Source: Metaphire vulgaris (lineage: Eukaryota > Annelida > Clitellata > Crassiclitellata > Megascolecidae). Taken from it: a DNA stretch of 64,000 nucleotides. The notes under the pieces were generated by a model. The model saw only the letters and a program-made list of their open reading frames with translations, was not told where the DNA came from and searched no databases. The position numbers and the translations under genes are program-made. Positions 1 through 22,800 of the stretch are shown here, piece by piece. The stretch covers positions 13,934,596-13,998,595 of the forward strand of contig CM030858.1 of NCBI GenBank assembly GCA_018105865.1, given 5' to 3'. Each line of letters begins with the position of its first letter. The stretch's first letter is position 1.

Positions 1-187
1 TTCCGCCTTTTTCGTCAATCGACGTGTTTCTGCAATTGACGCCGCTGTAAAATTACAGCGATCAGAAGAACTCTTCAGCTGGGTTTTACTGCAGCTAACG
101 AAGGGTCTTCTAAGCGTTAAACTAAGAGCAAAGGCGCACGACAATTAACTGCTTTTCTCCATATTTGCACGGCGCGCCATAACTACA

Positions 188-225
<38 letters not shown>

Positions 226-788
226 AGACAGAACGAGCAACTGAGCGCCATGAAGACACGCAGAGGGCCTATATACGCCGCCCAAGGCCACAGCTATAGG
301 GTCTCTCCGCTGTTTCTCAGCTTCAGGACACATTGCTGACTTCTGGCGGGCGACTCAGTTGGCCGCCAACACAATTAGAAACTAAATTTAATGAGACGTA
401 ATAAGTTACAGAGCAAATGAATAACTGACAATAAGAGACAATTTATTACTGAAATATAATGCAGACTGCAGAACATCAGTTGCAATCGAAACGGTTTTCA
501 ACTACTGACTACCGTCAGATAAATGAAACAGATGCATTTCTGATAAAATTACACCAAACTGTGGTTCACAGCTAAGCCATCTCACTGAGAGTTGACGCTG
601 GTTATAATTCAAGTCTATGTCTCTATATTACACAGACGGGGAGCAAGATCTAACAGATCTGCGCATCTTCTTGCCGCGGGCCGGATTAAAAGCCTTGGTG
701 GGTCGTATTCGGCCCGCGGGTCGTAGGGCCTACTTTGAAGATCCCTGCCTTTGACTGCCAAATAACAGTCATCGTTATTGGGTTAAAC
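1..788. other. Non-coding left edge
   Basis: No gene is supported here. It contains a (CTG)n array at about 191-226, whose apparent ORF is only polyalanine, and a GC-rich stretch around 650-735 with the words GGGCCGGATT and CGGCCCGCGGG in opposite orientation, which looks like a decayed hAT-type repeat. The last eight bases, 781-788, are the left target-site duplication of the next element. Confidence 0.5.
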
Positions 789-1154
789 CAGCGGTTCTCA
801 ACCTTTATAGTGCCGCGACCCTTTTAATTCAATCCCCCATGATGTGGCGACCCCCCAACGGTAAAATTATTTTCGTTCACATTGTAAACTGCTAAAAGTA
901 GGCCTAATAATGCTACGACAATCAAAATGTTCGACATCGTTATTATTTAATTGTCTCCATGTCTATCCTCGAATTACAATTATAGTAAGACAACTAGTAG
1001 GCCTACGTCGTAACTATACCAATGAGGAAATTTTGTACAATAACAATTAAAGAGACAACCTAATATTTCTGATGGTCTCGGGCGACCTCTGGCACCCTGG
1101 CAAATCGTCATTCGACCCCCGTGGGGGTCGCGACCCACAGGTTGAGAACCGCTG
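789..1154. mobile_element. hAT-type MITE (366 bp) with exact 8-bp target duplication
   Basis: The element begins CAGCGGTTCTCAACCT and ends with the exact reverse complement of that 16-mer. The similarity extends inward to a GTCGCGACCC motif near each end. It is bracketed by the direct repeat GGTTAAAC at 781-788 and 1155-1162. An 8-bp duplication and a CAG-starting inverted repeat are the signature of hAT transposases. There is no coding capacity, so it must have moved in trans. Confidence 0.88.
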
Positions 1155-1162
1155 GGTTAAAC

Positions 1163-1331
1163 TGAGAGGAAGCAGATAGGCGCTCGGCGCATTTGAACAA
1201 ACGAAACGAAATAGAAGCCAAACGGCGAATACAGAAAATAGTATTATAAGAATACAACGAAACAGCAAGAAGAAGTATGTACGGAAGCAGAAAGAGGACA
1301 TCACTAGAAGCCTTTTCAACTTTAGAAATGT

Positions 1332-1368
<37 letters not shown>

Positions 1369-1651
1369 TTACAAGTTACAACTATATTTGACATTCATTT
1401 ATTTAGGGTCTCTGGGTTATGTTCCGTTTATGTCTGCATGCGTAGACCTATCTTCTTATACTTATATAAACTTTCGTCTCATCTAAACTTCATTCATATT
1501 GATCCGTTAATTTGGCACGGGAGTATTTTTGGAGTGACGTGAGCCTAAAGAACTGGACTATAGACGAGAAAAGAATGCAGAATTTTAACTGAGAAAATCC
1601 ATTTGAGAAGAAGAAGAATCGCTCTGTATTTTACGACTGCTTTTTCCTACA

Positions 1652-1703
<52 letters not shown>

Positions 1704-2264
1704 CAGTTCGTCCGAAATGTATCTTTATAGTTGTGTGTGTTTGGTCACTTATTCCGTCCGTCCATCCGTCCTGAAGCGGTCACTCTCTGGTATTTTGAAC
1801 GTCAATTCAGTTTTGAAGATCGGTTGGGTTTTGATCTCTTATGGTTATGGGGGGAGGGGGTCTTTGAGTGACTCTGGATAGAAGACTATCTTAATATAAA
1901 ACTACTAGCCACTGATACAACTGCACTTAGCCTATGCAATGGCGCTATAGAACTACTGCGTTGAAAAGAGGAGAAAGAGTACGAAGCGCATCAGTTGTAT
2001 GTTGGTCATCCGAGGTGTCTGAGTCATTGGACAAGTGGCGCCTCTAGTGATCAGTCGTCGATCAACGGACGCCGTTAAGATCCAGACGACTTCCAATGCG
2101 ACGATCGAAACGCTTTCTCTCAATCAGCGGCAGAGGGCGTGGCCTGGTGAGCACGGCTGACCAATGGGTGTGCGGTGGGCGTGGTCGACTGGGCGGATGA
2201 CGCGACGGAGACAGGTGCCAGGATGTCTGGAGCCGAGAAATCGACGTCTGCTCCGTCAGAGATT

Positions 2265-2301
<37 letters not shown>

Positions 2302-2512
2302 GGGCGCTTGTCTGGGGCAGGCTGGCGGCGGAGGCGGCGGGCGGGCGGGCGAGGCTCGGGAACCGATGCCCTTGAGCGGGCGGCGGGCGGTGTGAACGAC
2401 CGGAGCCCTGTCGAGATCTATTCACGACGGCGACGTCCAACCGATCCCTGTGATTAGGTGCTGGACGAGGGTGACGGTGTAGAGTGGGGGGTGGGGGTGG
2501 CAGTCAGTCACC
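1163..2512. other. Upstream region of the T-box gene
   Basis: No convincing exon is seen. It holds an (AC)n array at about 1335-1366, a (CT)n array at about 1655-1700, and a GC-rich, CpG-rich block at about 2110-2450 with a (CCG)n run near 2269-2301. The GC-rich block lies just upstream of the T-box gene and may be its promoter-proximal region; the proline or arginine ORFs across it are translations of the CCG run. Confidence 0.45.
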
Positions 2513-2513
2513 C

Positions 2514-2522
2514 TCTATATAC
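2514..2522 (+). promoter_or_regulatory. Possible TATA box of the T-box gene
   Basis: A TATATA core (2516-2521) sits at the edge of the GC-rich block, about 290 bp before the first candidate ATG of the T-box gene. Position and strand fit a core promoter, but short TA words are common in this window, so this is only a suggestion. Confidence 0.25.
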
Positions 2523-2675
2523 CAATGCCTCTGCCTGCGTTCAATGCGCGCGGACGCCAGCGACAACCTCTTCGTCTGATATAACAAGTGCGATGACGAT
2601 CACGCATTAGAAGCAGAGAACCCAAAGAGAAGCAGTCGACTAGTGCCGAGTGAGAGTCAGTCCCTGTGGTCCACT

Positions 2676-2719
<44 letters not shown>
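2676..2719. repeat. (CAG)n array in the putative 5' leader of the T-box gene
   Basis: About fourteen uninterrupted CAG units lie between the TATA-like motif and the first candidate ATG. The serine or cysteine ORFs over it are repeat translations, not support for coding. Confidence 0.8.
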
Positions 2720-2807
2720 GGGGCATTTCGCCTTCTCTGTGATACTCGGTTGTTGCTTTTTCGTTTAGCGTTAACTGCTGACTTTGAGATTCAGTGTCCG
2801 TTGGAAT

Positions 2808-12474
<9,667 letters not shown>

Positions 12475-15400
12475 CACTTCTACACCCTCCTCCTCAGTCC
12501 TCGCCCATCAGTCATCCTATGCACGTCATTTCTATTTAACGCTAAGACGTCTAAAATTGTGCAGCAAAAATCGATGACGTAAAATACTGCACAGGTAATT
12601 TTGATTCACCTTTTGACCGAAGCATGATTTCTGAGAACGGGAGAAGTTTTGCTACGGCTAGCGTCGAAATGCTGCATTCAACCTCTCAATTAAGTGAATT
12701 AACTCGGATTCTTCTGCAAATACTAATCCGATAACAATTTCCATAGAAATGTTAAAATGATTGTAATACATCAATTGCGTCATGAAAAATAACTGAAATT
12801 TGTCACTTGTACGGACGATTTTGTCTTCAATGAATGAGCGCATAATTGATCTTTCTGATTCTGGAATTGAGCGATTGTCAGCTGCTAATTAATTAATATT
12901 CGAATTGAAGCAATCGATGAAAATGATGGATTACCAGTTTAAACAGACGGACAAGTAGTCTGTTAGGGAAAAGTTGAATTTACCTGTATTTTAAATTGTT
13001 ATTATTCCTTAATTGTTACATGTATAAAAAACTGTAAGCTCAAAAGGTGTTGGAATTTTCCAAACGAGACAAAAGTGTGATGTCCTAAGTTGGTTTAGTC
13101 TGTCAGAATTCCTGTCCCAGCTCAGTGGCGGCTCTAGGCCAAGTGCCTCCTCCACCACAGAATCCTGGCTACACCACTGCTACACTCAACCGAACAGCAT
13201 AACGGCTAACTCCAAACGTTAGCTTAGCGACTCTATCATTAGCGCGATAATTTCCATTTTCCAATCTTCTTAAGTTTAACAGACCCCAAATTAATTATTC
13301 ATCCGCAAAAATAGCTGTTTCTCTCCCTTCTCCCCCTCTGCGCTTCTCTGATCTCATCCCGTGGCCCGTCGCTCCTTTACATAACCCCACTCACGTCCCC
13401 GTCACCAACCCCATCTGACGACAGGCAGCATCGGCTGCACTGTCACTGACAGCGTCGCCCTGACAACCGCAGTAGTTGCCACAACTACAAGGATAATTTC
13501 ACGGTCGCCGTGTGTTGCACGCACACACCGGGCGGTGAACACCTCTGAGTTGATCACGTGGTCAGCATTTGGTGCGCCGCGATAAATCACAGCTGAACCG
13601 GTGAAGTGGGTGGTTGGTCCAATCAAGAACCGCCTTCTTTCGAGTAGTGCCACGAATTGTGAGAACGAGGATCCGAATTTATATGAGACGCCGTTTCTCA
13701 TTTAATTGATTTCAAGGTCAATCTGGGGTAATTTTGTTTTTATTCATGTTTCTAAATACAAATGTTAGAGAAGCAAGAATTTCCAGAAATTTCAAATAGG
13801 CCTACTACCAATAACTGCGCCTGCTTGGTTGCTTTCTGTTTTTCGGTTAGGATTCTGGAATTTTTTTCCCATGTACGCCGTGTTAAGGGAGTTCAAAATC
13901 TGATCTTTTGCGTACGTACTATATGGATGACCCCAAAACACATTCAGAAACTTAACAGCTACCAAGATACCTAACTGTATTTGGTTGTAGATATGTATTA
14001 TAATAGCATTACTCAAAATACAAATATTGTTTATTGCACTTAAATTCTACCAAATTCAACTCAACGCAATTGGCAGCCACAGGTACACTTAGCAACACGA
14101 AGGAATTGACTTTATAGACACATTAATAAGGTGGAAAGTGACGGATTTTTCTACTCCACTGATATCCAGTGGCGTCACCAAGAACTTTTGGTTTGGGGCG
14201 GGGCTAGCGTGTCAGATTCCTTATCCACCCCTCCCCCACAGAAAACTTTCTCACCGGATTTGCGCGAATCTGGTAGGTGGTCTGAGGCAGTTGCCCCCCG
14301 TGGCGACGATAATGCTTTGCACATCCAGAAGTGCGGATTATCTTACTATTGGCACAATTTCATTCAATGTGATTACATGCCATGTCAACAACTTTAAATT
14401 TGTCAATCCGCTTAAATTCTCCTACATTTACACGATGATCATTTGCTGAATTGATACTGAAGACTGCCCGAGTTATACAATGTATTAAATTGTCTAAAAC
14501 TAAAAATAAACAATGTAACTGTCTGAAAATGTAGTACTGTATGTGGGACAACAGCCGACTATGGTTTACCAAATTATACCAAGAGAGAAATTCTACTTCT
14601 GAATCTCTTCCAGATTTATAGAAGACATCAATATCAAAAGCTAATTGATCAGTGACAGCATTGTTCCTTTTCACATTTATAAAGACTAGATAGCCCTCAG
14701 GGTAGTTTTTTAGAACACAAGTTGCTAAAGTAGAAAATTTGCTCCAACTATCACTTGGTCAATTGATGAAAATGATCTGAGTCAATCATTCTGAAATAAA
14801 TATGTCAATGTGTCTGCAAATAGAAGTACTTATTACTCACAGAACTCATACCACTGGTGGCTGAAGCTAAATCATGAGGCATGATTTAACCCACATAAAA
14901 TCGTGATAAAAACAGCAATAATTTTATAAAGTAGCCAAGACCGTTAATTTAAAAATAGTCAGTGATCAAAGAAAGTCAATTACACTTTGGCTCATACAGC
15001 AACTCTCAAGCTCAGCACAAGATCAATAGCACCAGCTGATGTTAGTTGGAAACAAATTAATTAAGCAATGGCCCAAAATACATTGCACATCGAGTTGAAA
15101 TAACTTGAATCTCAACAATAACGAGTCTTTCACATGACAGTGTCATAAATTTAACAAAATCAGTTATCACAAATTCTAAACTCTCATCTTAACTTCGTCA
15201 AAATGTTGGTTTGCCAGATTCCATTTTCAAATATATAAATTATAATAACAGAATATGAAAGTAGTTATTTAATCTGTCAACTAAACGATGAATACCCATG
15301 ATTTAAATGAATTTATTGAAAATCGTACCAAGAGAATGTACGGAAAACCAACCAATCATTCGGTCTTTGCAGCGTGAAAGAGGCATGACCTGTACTTCCT

Positions 15401-15514
15401 ATTGCAGTGATGTCTTCTTGTGCTGTCTTTGTGGATGGCAGCAGATGGAAAGAGATTTTCATATTTATAATCGATGTAGTGTATATACAGCGCCTACTTA
15501 CTGAAAGAAGAATT
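12475..15514. other. T-box 3' flank and AT-rich intergenic DNA
   Basis: No gene is supported. A fragment at about 13133-13185 begins CAGTGGCGGCTCTAGG and matches the end of the hAT MITE family described at 34520-34710. Another CAGTGGCGTCACCAAG start lies at about 14170 without a matching partner end. The 100-residue minus-strand ORF near 13402-13701 matches no family I recognise and has no clear splice context. Confidence 0.45.
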
Positions 15515-16507
15515 TATTTTTATATAAATCAGCATTTCATTACAACTATTTCAAATATTCATCTGCATTTATTAACATCCATACAAACAATGTGTGTTTA
15601 TAAAAATTGGATCAATTTTAAACAGCTGGCTACACTTGCGCCATTTTTTTAGAAAACCGCACCATACTTTAAAAATGCAATGTCAGTGTTGTCTTGTCAA
15701 ACAAACTGTGCAAGTCCGAGCTCAACGAAGACCTCGCTGACTCCCCAAGTGAGCCAAATGCACTGTGAAACACAGAAATACATTCCCATCAAAGCCAAAC
15801 AAAGTGTGCAAGTCCGCTGAACAGAAGCTCATCCAACTCAACAACTCTGACCTACCCCCTTGGGGGAAAAAGTCGGAAACTTTAACACACCGCCCTGAAT
15901 TATTGAGCCAATTTTTTAGAAACACACAAAGTTTAAGAATACAATCTATGCCCAGTCACTTTCACCTACATTTTGCACAAACAGATACCTTGGTGAGACT
16001 GAAAAAGATCCATTTCCTTGCCTAAAACAAACAGTATCAATATAAACAGTATAAATCTGCATTTCCTTACAACGATTCACAATACTAATCTATATTTATT
16101 AACATCCATACAATGTGTGTTTATAAAAAATTGGAACAATTTTAAATTGCTGGCTACATTTGCGCCATTTTTTAGAAAACCGCACCATACTTTAAAAATG
16201 CAATGTCAGTGTTGTCTTGTCAAACAAACTGTGCAAGTCCGAGCTCAACGAAGACCTCGCTGACTCCCCAAGTGAGCCAAATGCACTGTGAAACACAGAA
16301 ATACATTCCCATCAAAGCCAAACGTGGTGTGCAAGTCCGCTGAACAGAAGCTCATCCAACTCAACAACTCTGACCTACCCCCTTGGGGGAAAAAGTCGGA
16401 AACTTTAACACACCGCCCTGAATTATTGAGCCAATTTTTTAGAAACACACAAAGTTTAAGAATACAATCTATGTCCAGCCACTTTCCCCTACATTTTGCA
16501 CAAATAG
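15515..16507. repeat. Direct tandem duplication with about 523-bp spacing
   Basis: The block at about 15515-15985 is repeated at about 16035-16507 with a constant 523-base offset in the core; for example TGTCAGTGTT lies at 15681 and 16204. The core is nearly identical and the edges are more diverged. Paired 67-residue minus-strand ORFs arise simply because the sequence is duplicated. A short flanking word, GAGACTGAAAAAGATCCA, is also duplicated (about 15994 and 16668), so the event included part of the putative exon at 16584-16693. Confidence 0.8.
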
Positions 16508-16583
16508 ATGTAATAAGAAATTATTTACTGACTTTGTCTGCATTATATTCTCTCCCAATACATGAAGAAAGAGATGGCAAAAT

Positions 16584-16693
16584 TCACACATTGAAAGACT
16601 GAAATGATGCATTCTTGCATGATTTTTCACTTGAAGACTGAGCTTCAGTAATTTCATCACCATGAAGAGACTGAAAAAGATCCAGTTCCTTGC
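16584..16693 (-). CDS. Possible orphan terminal exon (about 35 codons)
   Basis: On the minus strand a TTTTAG acceptor is followed by an open frame reading KELDLFQSLHGDEITEAQ, and ending SFQSFNV before a TGA. Composition is protein-like rather than repetitive. A diverged partial copy (KEMDLFQSHQ, then a possible donor GTATCT) lies at about 15994-16037. No family is recognised and no upstream exons could be joined, so this is a weak gene call. A minus-strand GTAAGT at about 18549-18554 could be the donor of a 5' exon, but this is speculative. Confidence 0.25.
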
Positions 16694-16711
16694 CTAAAAC
16701 AAACAGCATCC

Positions 16712-19195
16712 AAAATGTTTTAGAATGCACAGTAGACTAAGAAAAAAGAATGGACAAGATACACTACAGTACAGGCGACTAGAAGAGCAAAAGACCATAG
16801 CACAAGGAAGAAGACAGACCATAATGCAACCAATCTTCAGAACATTAAGGTTAGTCTACAATGTGATTTCAAATAAAAATTATCACAAGTGATCAAAACA
16901 CGGTTATAGCCTTATGGCCGTTACCACTTTTGGCCAACAGTACTGGTAAGTCGCCTCTTTATTCTATTTATGACAAACAAGTTTAATCTGTGAAATTGAA
17001 TGGTTTCGGTGGAATAAGGAGTTACTGTAAATGCAGTTACCACCTTAATGGTTAGGGTGTCAATTGAAGGGCCCAGAGGAATAAGGAGGTAAATGCAGTT
17101 ACTCCTCTTGTTGTTATTGATACTTAAACCATTGGGGATCGGATACAGTTATCTCCTTATTCCACCCAGCCATTCAATTCTTCTCAGTCTCCATCATGAA
17201 GTTTATGCCAGGGCAAGCGGATTAGCTCACGCTGCTTTATAATTTTTGCCATAAATAAAATTTGTGTTATTGATGACAAAATGATTGAAATCTGACTGCC
17301 AAGTAGTCATTCATCTAAATTTATTTAAGCTCTTTTTAATACTTCCCAAATTTATTCTACTTATGCTTTGCAAATTAGTACTTCATGCAATTGCAGATTT
17401 CATCTTATGCTAATGCTGCATACACATTAATATAGGGCAAAGTTTAATGCTACTTTCCAGCTCCACGGAATACAGGTGGCAAAACCGCCTCCAATGACGC
17501 AGATCGTGACGTCATCAGTCAACATGACGTCACGGAACTGCTTTGGTGGTTCTGACTAGACGAACTCTGAACCTCACTCATTTTGACCCTTTGTGTCTCT
17601 GATTCAAATTTATGACAGACGAAACTGCTATTAGGCTGCCAGACTCAAGCCTGTCAGGTTTTGAAATGCTAGGGCAGGCTAAGGAAGAGGAAGCAGTTCT
17701 TTCCCCTCCCTTCATGCAAGTCTGCTCCTACGATTGCTGATTTATGAAAATGATTTCAATTATGTTAATAATTTCAACAATAAAAACATAAATTCATATA
17801 AATATCTTATGAGCCTTTTATTGTTTGTAGACATCAAGCTAACAAAGCTGCACAAGACAGATACGAATGAAGGAGGCAAACTCAAATTGCAGTAGACACC
17901 AACGGGCACTGCGTCCATAAAGAATGAATGGATGAATGAGACATCAAGCATAAAGGCATGCTGGGTTCTTCTCGGTTAATTCACCGCCAATAGTTTATTC
18001 ACCACCAATAGGGTTAGGTTTAGGGTTTTGGTTAGGTTTAGGGTTTGGGGCTAGGTTTAGTGTTAGGGTTAAGTTGGCGGTGAGTTTACCGACAAACCCT
18101 TACATTTACCCCTTGCTGGCGATGAATTAACCGACAAGTACCGCATGCTGTACCATAAAATATGAAAACACTTATATGTTTTTCAGCTCTAGCATGGATG
18201 TGCCCGAACTGTGGAAAAATCCTTTCACAAAATAATCTAACAAGAAAAACAAATTAATACAAGCTAAATTTACCCAATTTTACGTGCATGTAGCCTGAAT
18301 TTCGCAGTTAAACAATAATTAGCGTTTCAACTACTGAAGGAAAGAGGAAATGATGATGATGGTCGTTTTAATCGCAGAAAATTCTTAATCTTACGTCAGT
18401 GGCGACTTTGAGTAGATTTTTCTCGTTTATACTTAAACCCCATTTTAACTAGATAGGGCCACAGTCCGCCGTCAATTTCTACTCCAGAGCTTGCTTTCTA
18501 TCGCATTAAAATGAAACAAATTAAAGTTACTGTAAATCGCGATGTGACACTTACCCAGTCGCAGCCTTTGTCTAAATTCCGCTCTTCTCAACCGTCCATC
18601 CTGACTCTCTCGCCTCTCCAAGCCAAAAGAAAGTAACTCTCCCGCCAGGAGTAGCCTAGGACGCTAGGACAAAGAACTGAAGCCGCCGTTGGCTAAGTCA
18701 CGTGGTTAATAATATTCAAATAATATTCAAATAAACAACGAGATTCTTACTTTCAGTTTCCGTAGATTCCAGTAAAATAACGAGAACCAATAGAAACAGT
18801 GCTAACTTGCTAAGCAATTTGAAACAACTCATTTAGAGGAAATGTTAGGCTAATCTAATCAACTACGTCCTAAACTTCTATAGTGCCGCTTCATAATGCA
18901 TAGAGGCATCAGTCAACGTGTCAGATATTTAACGGTTATTTGCCATTCATAATTATTTATTTGACAATTTTAAAACATTCAATAGCAAATACACTAGTAC
19001 AAAATGTTTAAGTCATAAGAGATTTCAGTCCGGTGGGGAATGCATCGCCACTCATCACCCAGGCTTGTATTGTTAGACCTTGCGTTTTGTCAATGTTGAT
19101 ATAAATAGATAGCATACATGTATTATATAGTGTACATGAATGCAAAATAGTCCTAGACGGTTGACCAAACAATGCATTGGCTATTTTGTTATTAA
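16712..19195. other. AT-rich intergenic DNA
   Basis: No joined gene was found. It contains the telomere-word-rich inverted-repeat element at 17969-18136, two TGACGTCA octamers near 17504 and 17523, and a CpG-rich patch near 18590-18680. The short minus-strand frame starting MSEVQSSSSQ near 17580 could be a first exon but stops after about 20 codons. Confidence 0.4.
17969..18136. repeat. Inverted-repeat element with GGGTTAG-like core
   Basis: The left end CTCGGTTAATTCACCGCCA matches the reverse complement of the right end TGGCGATGAATTAACCGACA. The interior has another inverted pair (CACCACCAA and TTGGCGGTGAG) around a 70-base run of GGGTTAGGTTTAGGG-like words. The structure is that of a MITE rather than an internal telomere. 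Confidence 0.55.
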
Positions 19196-19330
19196 CTTAT
19201 TCCATGGGGGATTTAAAACCCCCACCATAATATGTAATACTCCCCAAAAAGGGATTTTTATATTTATTTCTGGGGGTCAACTTTTAAAAATTCTACCCCC
19301 CTCAATGTTGACGAGAGGTTTACGCCCCTG
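19196..19330 (-). mobile_element. MITE fragment, CAG(T/G)GGCGTAAACC family
   Basis: Read on the minus strand it starts CAGGGGCGTAAACCTCTCGT and continues with GTTGACCCCCAGAAATA. This matches the plus-strand sequence at 47145-47290. Only one terminus is recognisable, so it is a truncated copy. Confidence 0.55.
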
Positions 19331-19890
19331 CTCTAGGGTGAAGACTGGATCCGCCTAAAGTTTAAAGAAACGCTGTGAGCCCTCCCAGCCCCAGATGACA
19401 AAGAGCTCTGGGTGACATCAGATCAGTGGTTTATTCAGGCCTGTTAGGTGATTTCCCCCATCTCAAAATTACCCCCAAAATTTCAGCAGCAACACAAATT
19501 TTTGCATTGCACTGTTGTCTCTTGCCCTCCATCCAAGTCAATTTGCCCCTAAAAGGCGTGGGGTCTGGATGAAACAAGAAACAATGCATCAGATTAAAAT
19601 TCTTTTATATAAATTATAAACGGTCTCTTGCATTTCCTTGATTGGGGAGGGGGAATGCGATTTGGGGGTATAAATCTTAAAAACTTTGAAAATCTTAAGA
19701 AACACATTAAAAACTTTAAGGTAGCCTTATTTTTGGGGGTATATATACAGATAAACACCCCCGTCGCTACGCCCCTCCTCTGACCCAGCATGACCCTGTT
19801 GACCAGACGAGCACGGTCTAGCCAGTAGACACCAAATGAACGACTGAATTCCTCATCTACATCGATGATGTCCTCCTCTTTCACAGAATC

Positions 19891-22800
19891 TCATTTTCCA
19901 ATACAAAAATCATTGAAAATGACATTGAGAACGTCGTCGTCGGTGGTCGTCACGTGACCCGTGACCTTTGCCATCTGACGAAGCGCTCTCCTCAAGGCCT
20001 CGGCGCCTAAGACGCAGTCGCTCGAACGATGCTCTTCGACGTATTTCGTCAGGAATTTCAGACAATTGACGAGATGAAGGCGATGTCGGTCATTGGTCAG
20101 CATTGGACTCTCGGTCGACGAATCGTCACAACTGAAACGAAATGGTCAGAAGACAGTTTTCATGCATTCACATTCTATGGAAAAGACGGGACTTCTGTGA
20201 CACAGCTAAGAACAGCAGCTGCAGAACTACGTATCATAAATTGCGACAATTCAAATTTAAAATGCTTAGAAACGATTTTCCAGAGACATAACCAATCTGT
20301 AAAAATGTTAACTATTGAAGTTATGCAGAAGTTGTGAAACACCAACTGTGCATTCACTAATTCAAGCTCTCCAAGTTTTTCAATAAAATTACTTCAATAA
20401 GAAGTTAAAAGCTCTCACAGATTTTGAAGTACAGTTGTAAGTAAGTTCAGGAACTCATCCAGTCCACCTTCAGTGTAACATGAACCAAGGCAGCAGACTG
20501 CCTTCTGGGAACGACCTTGAATGGCGTGCAACAGCTCGAGTCTCTTCCTCTCGGGAATTAGATCATCTTTGTTCAACAATAGTATCACCTCTGGCCTCTC
20601 GACGTCACCTGCCAAAATTCAAGTGATGGTAAAAACAGACACAGACCATCTCTGATCTCAGCAAAAGGCACACTGGGCAAAACAGCAACTCTTAGATTAA
20701 ACTACATCACAAACCTTTGGATTGCAAAGTGACAACACCAAGCCGTCTCAAGAGACGACTGACAAATCGGTCGGCACTCGAGTGACCAGATGACAAAAAC
20801 CTCTGCACTGAAGTGTCTCTTGCATCAACAACCACAACAAGTATGTCAGAAGCTTTTGACCTGCAAATCATCAAAGGACCTTGGTTATGTCTCTAGAAAA
20901 TCGTTTCTATGCAAATTGCTCTACAACAACCAACTAGGAACTGTATTAAAATTCAACACTGTAACAGAATTAATAACGTAAATATTTTTTTAAAATCACA
21001 ACTTCCATTTAAGATTCTATTCAATAAAACTAAAAGTACATTCGTCTGTTATCTTGGTAACCATTTCTTGTAACTTAGTACCGTTCAATTGCCCGTCGCA
21101 CTCCTTCTGATTCCAACTCGTCATTCGTGCGATGCAGTCCAGCGGTATCGCTGACAACCACAGGATACCCAGAGACGTTCAGTGTTCTCTCGATGACATC
21201 ACGCGTTGTTCCAGCCACAGGAGACACGATGGCCACCGGTCGCCCACCTGTGCATAAGTCACAACAGACATCAGCCACTTCCCATAATAACATCACAACA
21301 ACGGCTGGCAAAGTTGCAGAAACAACAAGAACATCCCATACACAGAGTAATTCATGGAAGCTGGATGCTGTACGTACAGAGTGCATTCAGGAGACTGCTT
21401 TTCCCAACGTTTGGTTGACCAACGATGGCCAAGTGGACGCCACTGCGCAAACGCTCGCCACGTCTGCTGTCCTGCAGATGGCGCTGCAGGTCCTGCCGAA
21501 CTTCAAATACGCTGTCAAACACTGGAATTATAAGCATACAGAAGTTAAAATATTTTCATCATCAATAAGCACAGTCAAGACATTCTAAGAGCTAAAGGAG
21601 CAAATCAAACAGTAGAGCACCATTCCATGCTGAAAATATCAAAAGAATTAGAAAAATCAATAATGTACTTTGAACTTTTAACAGAAACTGAAATGAAAAT
21701 ATTATTAAGGAGACCAAAAAATAGAAATTCAATTTTCAAATGATGAAAACCTGGAGTAGACATCAATGTACCTGCCTCAGTGATGCCATCTTCTATGTTC
21801 TCCTCTTCACTAAAGTCAATGAAGGCTTCAAGGTGAGCAACACTCTGAAATTAAGAAATCATATCAACTGATCACTTAATTCCAGTCTAAAAGAACAAAA
21901 AATCATGTCATCGTCGTCGTCATCATCATCATCATCACTACCAGACAATCAATCTGACAAATGTTCTAAATTTAATGCAATACCTGTGAAGCACAGGTAT
22001 CTTTCTCACAGATCAACATGCACCTCATCATGTTGGAGAAGTGGCAATGCTAAAGTAGAGGATTGATGATAAGATGAAGAACAGAGAATGGCAAAACTTC
22101 CACTGCATTGCATCTACCTTAAGAAGTTTGTCTTTCCATGCTGCATAGAGTTTGGCGAGTGCTCCGTTCATCTGCCTGAGAGCCAGTCGTCTCTGGGCTT
22201 CTGTTTCTGCATTGATGAGATCCGCAATGCCTTCCACTTCAGTCAAATCCAGTTTTCCATTCTGAAAGGACCTTTACAGTAAAATTTATTGAATTATGTC
22301 GATTTGGTAAAACTAAATTTCAACCCAATATACATGGTGCTATTCATGCATAATCAATGAAGATCATTTAAAATCTAACAAACGCCAGCAGAAGAAATCC
22401 TGATGTAACAAGTATTCCGGTAAGTAATTATTGAATGGAATCTATGTGACACTCACTGTCTGACTCATTCAACACTTGCCTTCTCGTAAATTCACCCGGT
22501 CCGGCATAACGCAACCCAGACAGAGAACCAAGAGCATCGATGATCGCAGATGAAACAGCTGAACCACCGTGGACATGCAGTTCACAGCAGTCTTCACCCG
22601 TAAAACTACTCGGTCCTAAAACAGAAATGCCAGAATTCAGCTGCACACCTGATTATGCCAAGAGATAATGATGATGAAAACAAACATTATGACAATGATA
22701 CAGACAAAACTGATTGCCACAGTTTTGTGGCATATGATGTTTATATGTTACCAGATATTCTGACAATGTTCTGCTGTGTATTGTCAAGAAATATTAATTA

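Noticed and set aside
2164..2457. Proline- and arginine-rich ORFs in the GC-rich block as T-box N-terminal coding
   Set aside because: They translate a (CCG)n run upstream of the likely transcription start, and none continues in frame to the T-box exon.
13402..13701. 100-residue minus ORF
   Set aside because: It has no domain I can recognise, no clear splice partners and no paralogue in the window, so it is left as intergenic.
18003..18075. GGGTTAGG-like words as an interstitial telomere
   Set aside because: The words are irregular and lie inside a short inverted-repeat element, so a MITE core explains them better.
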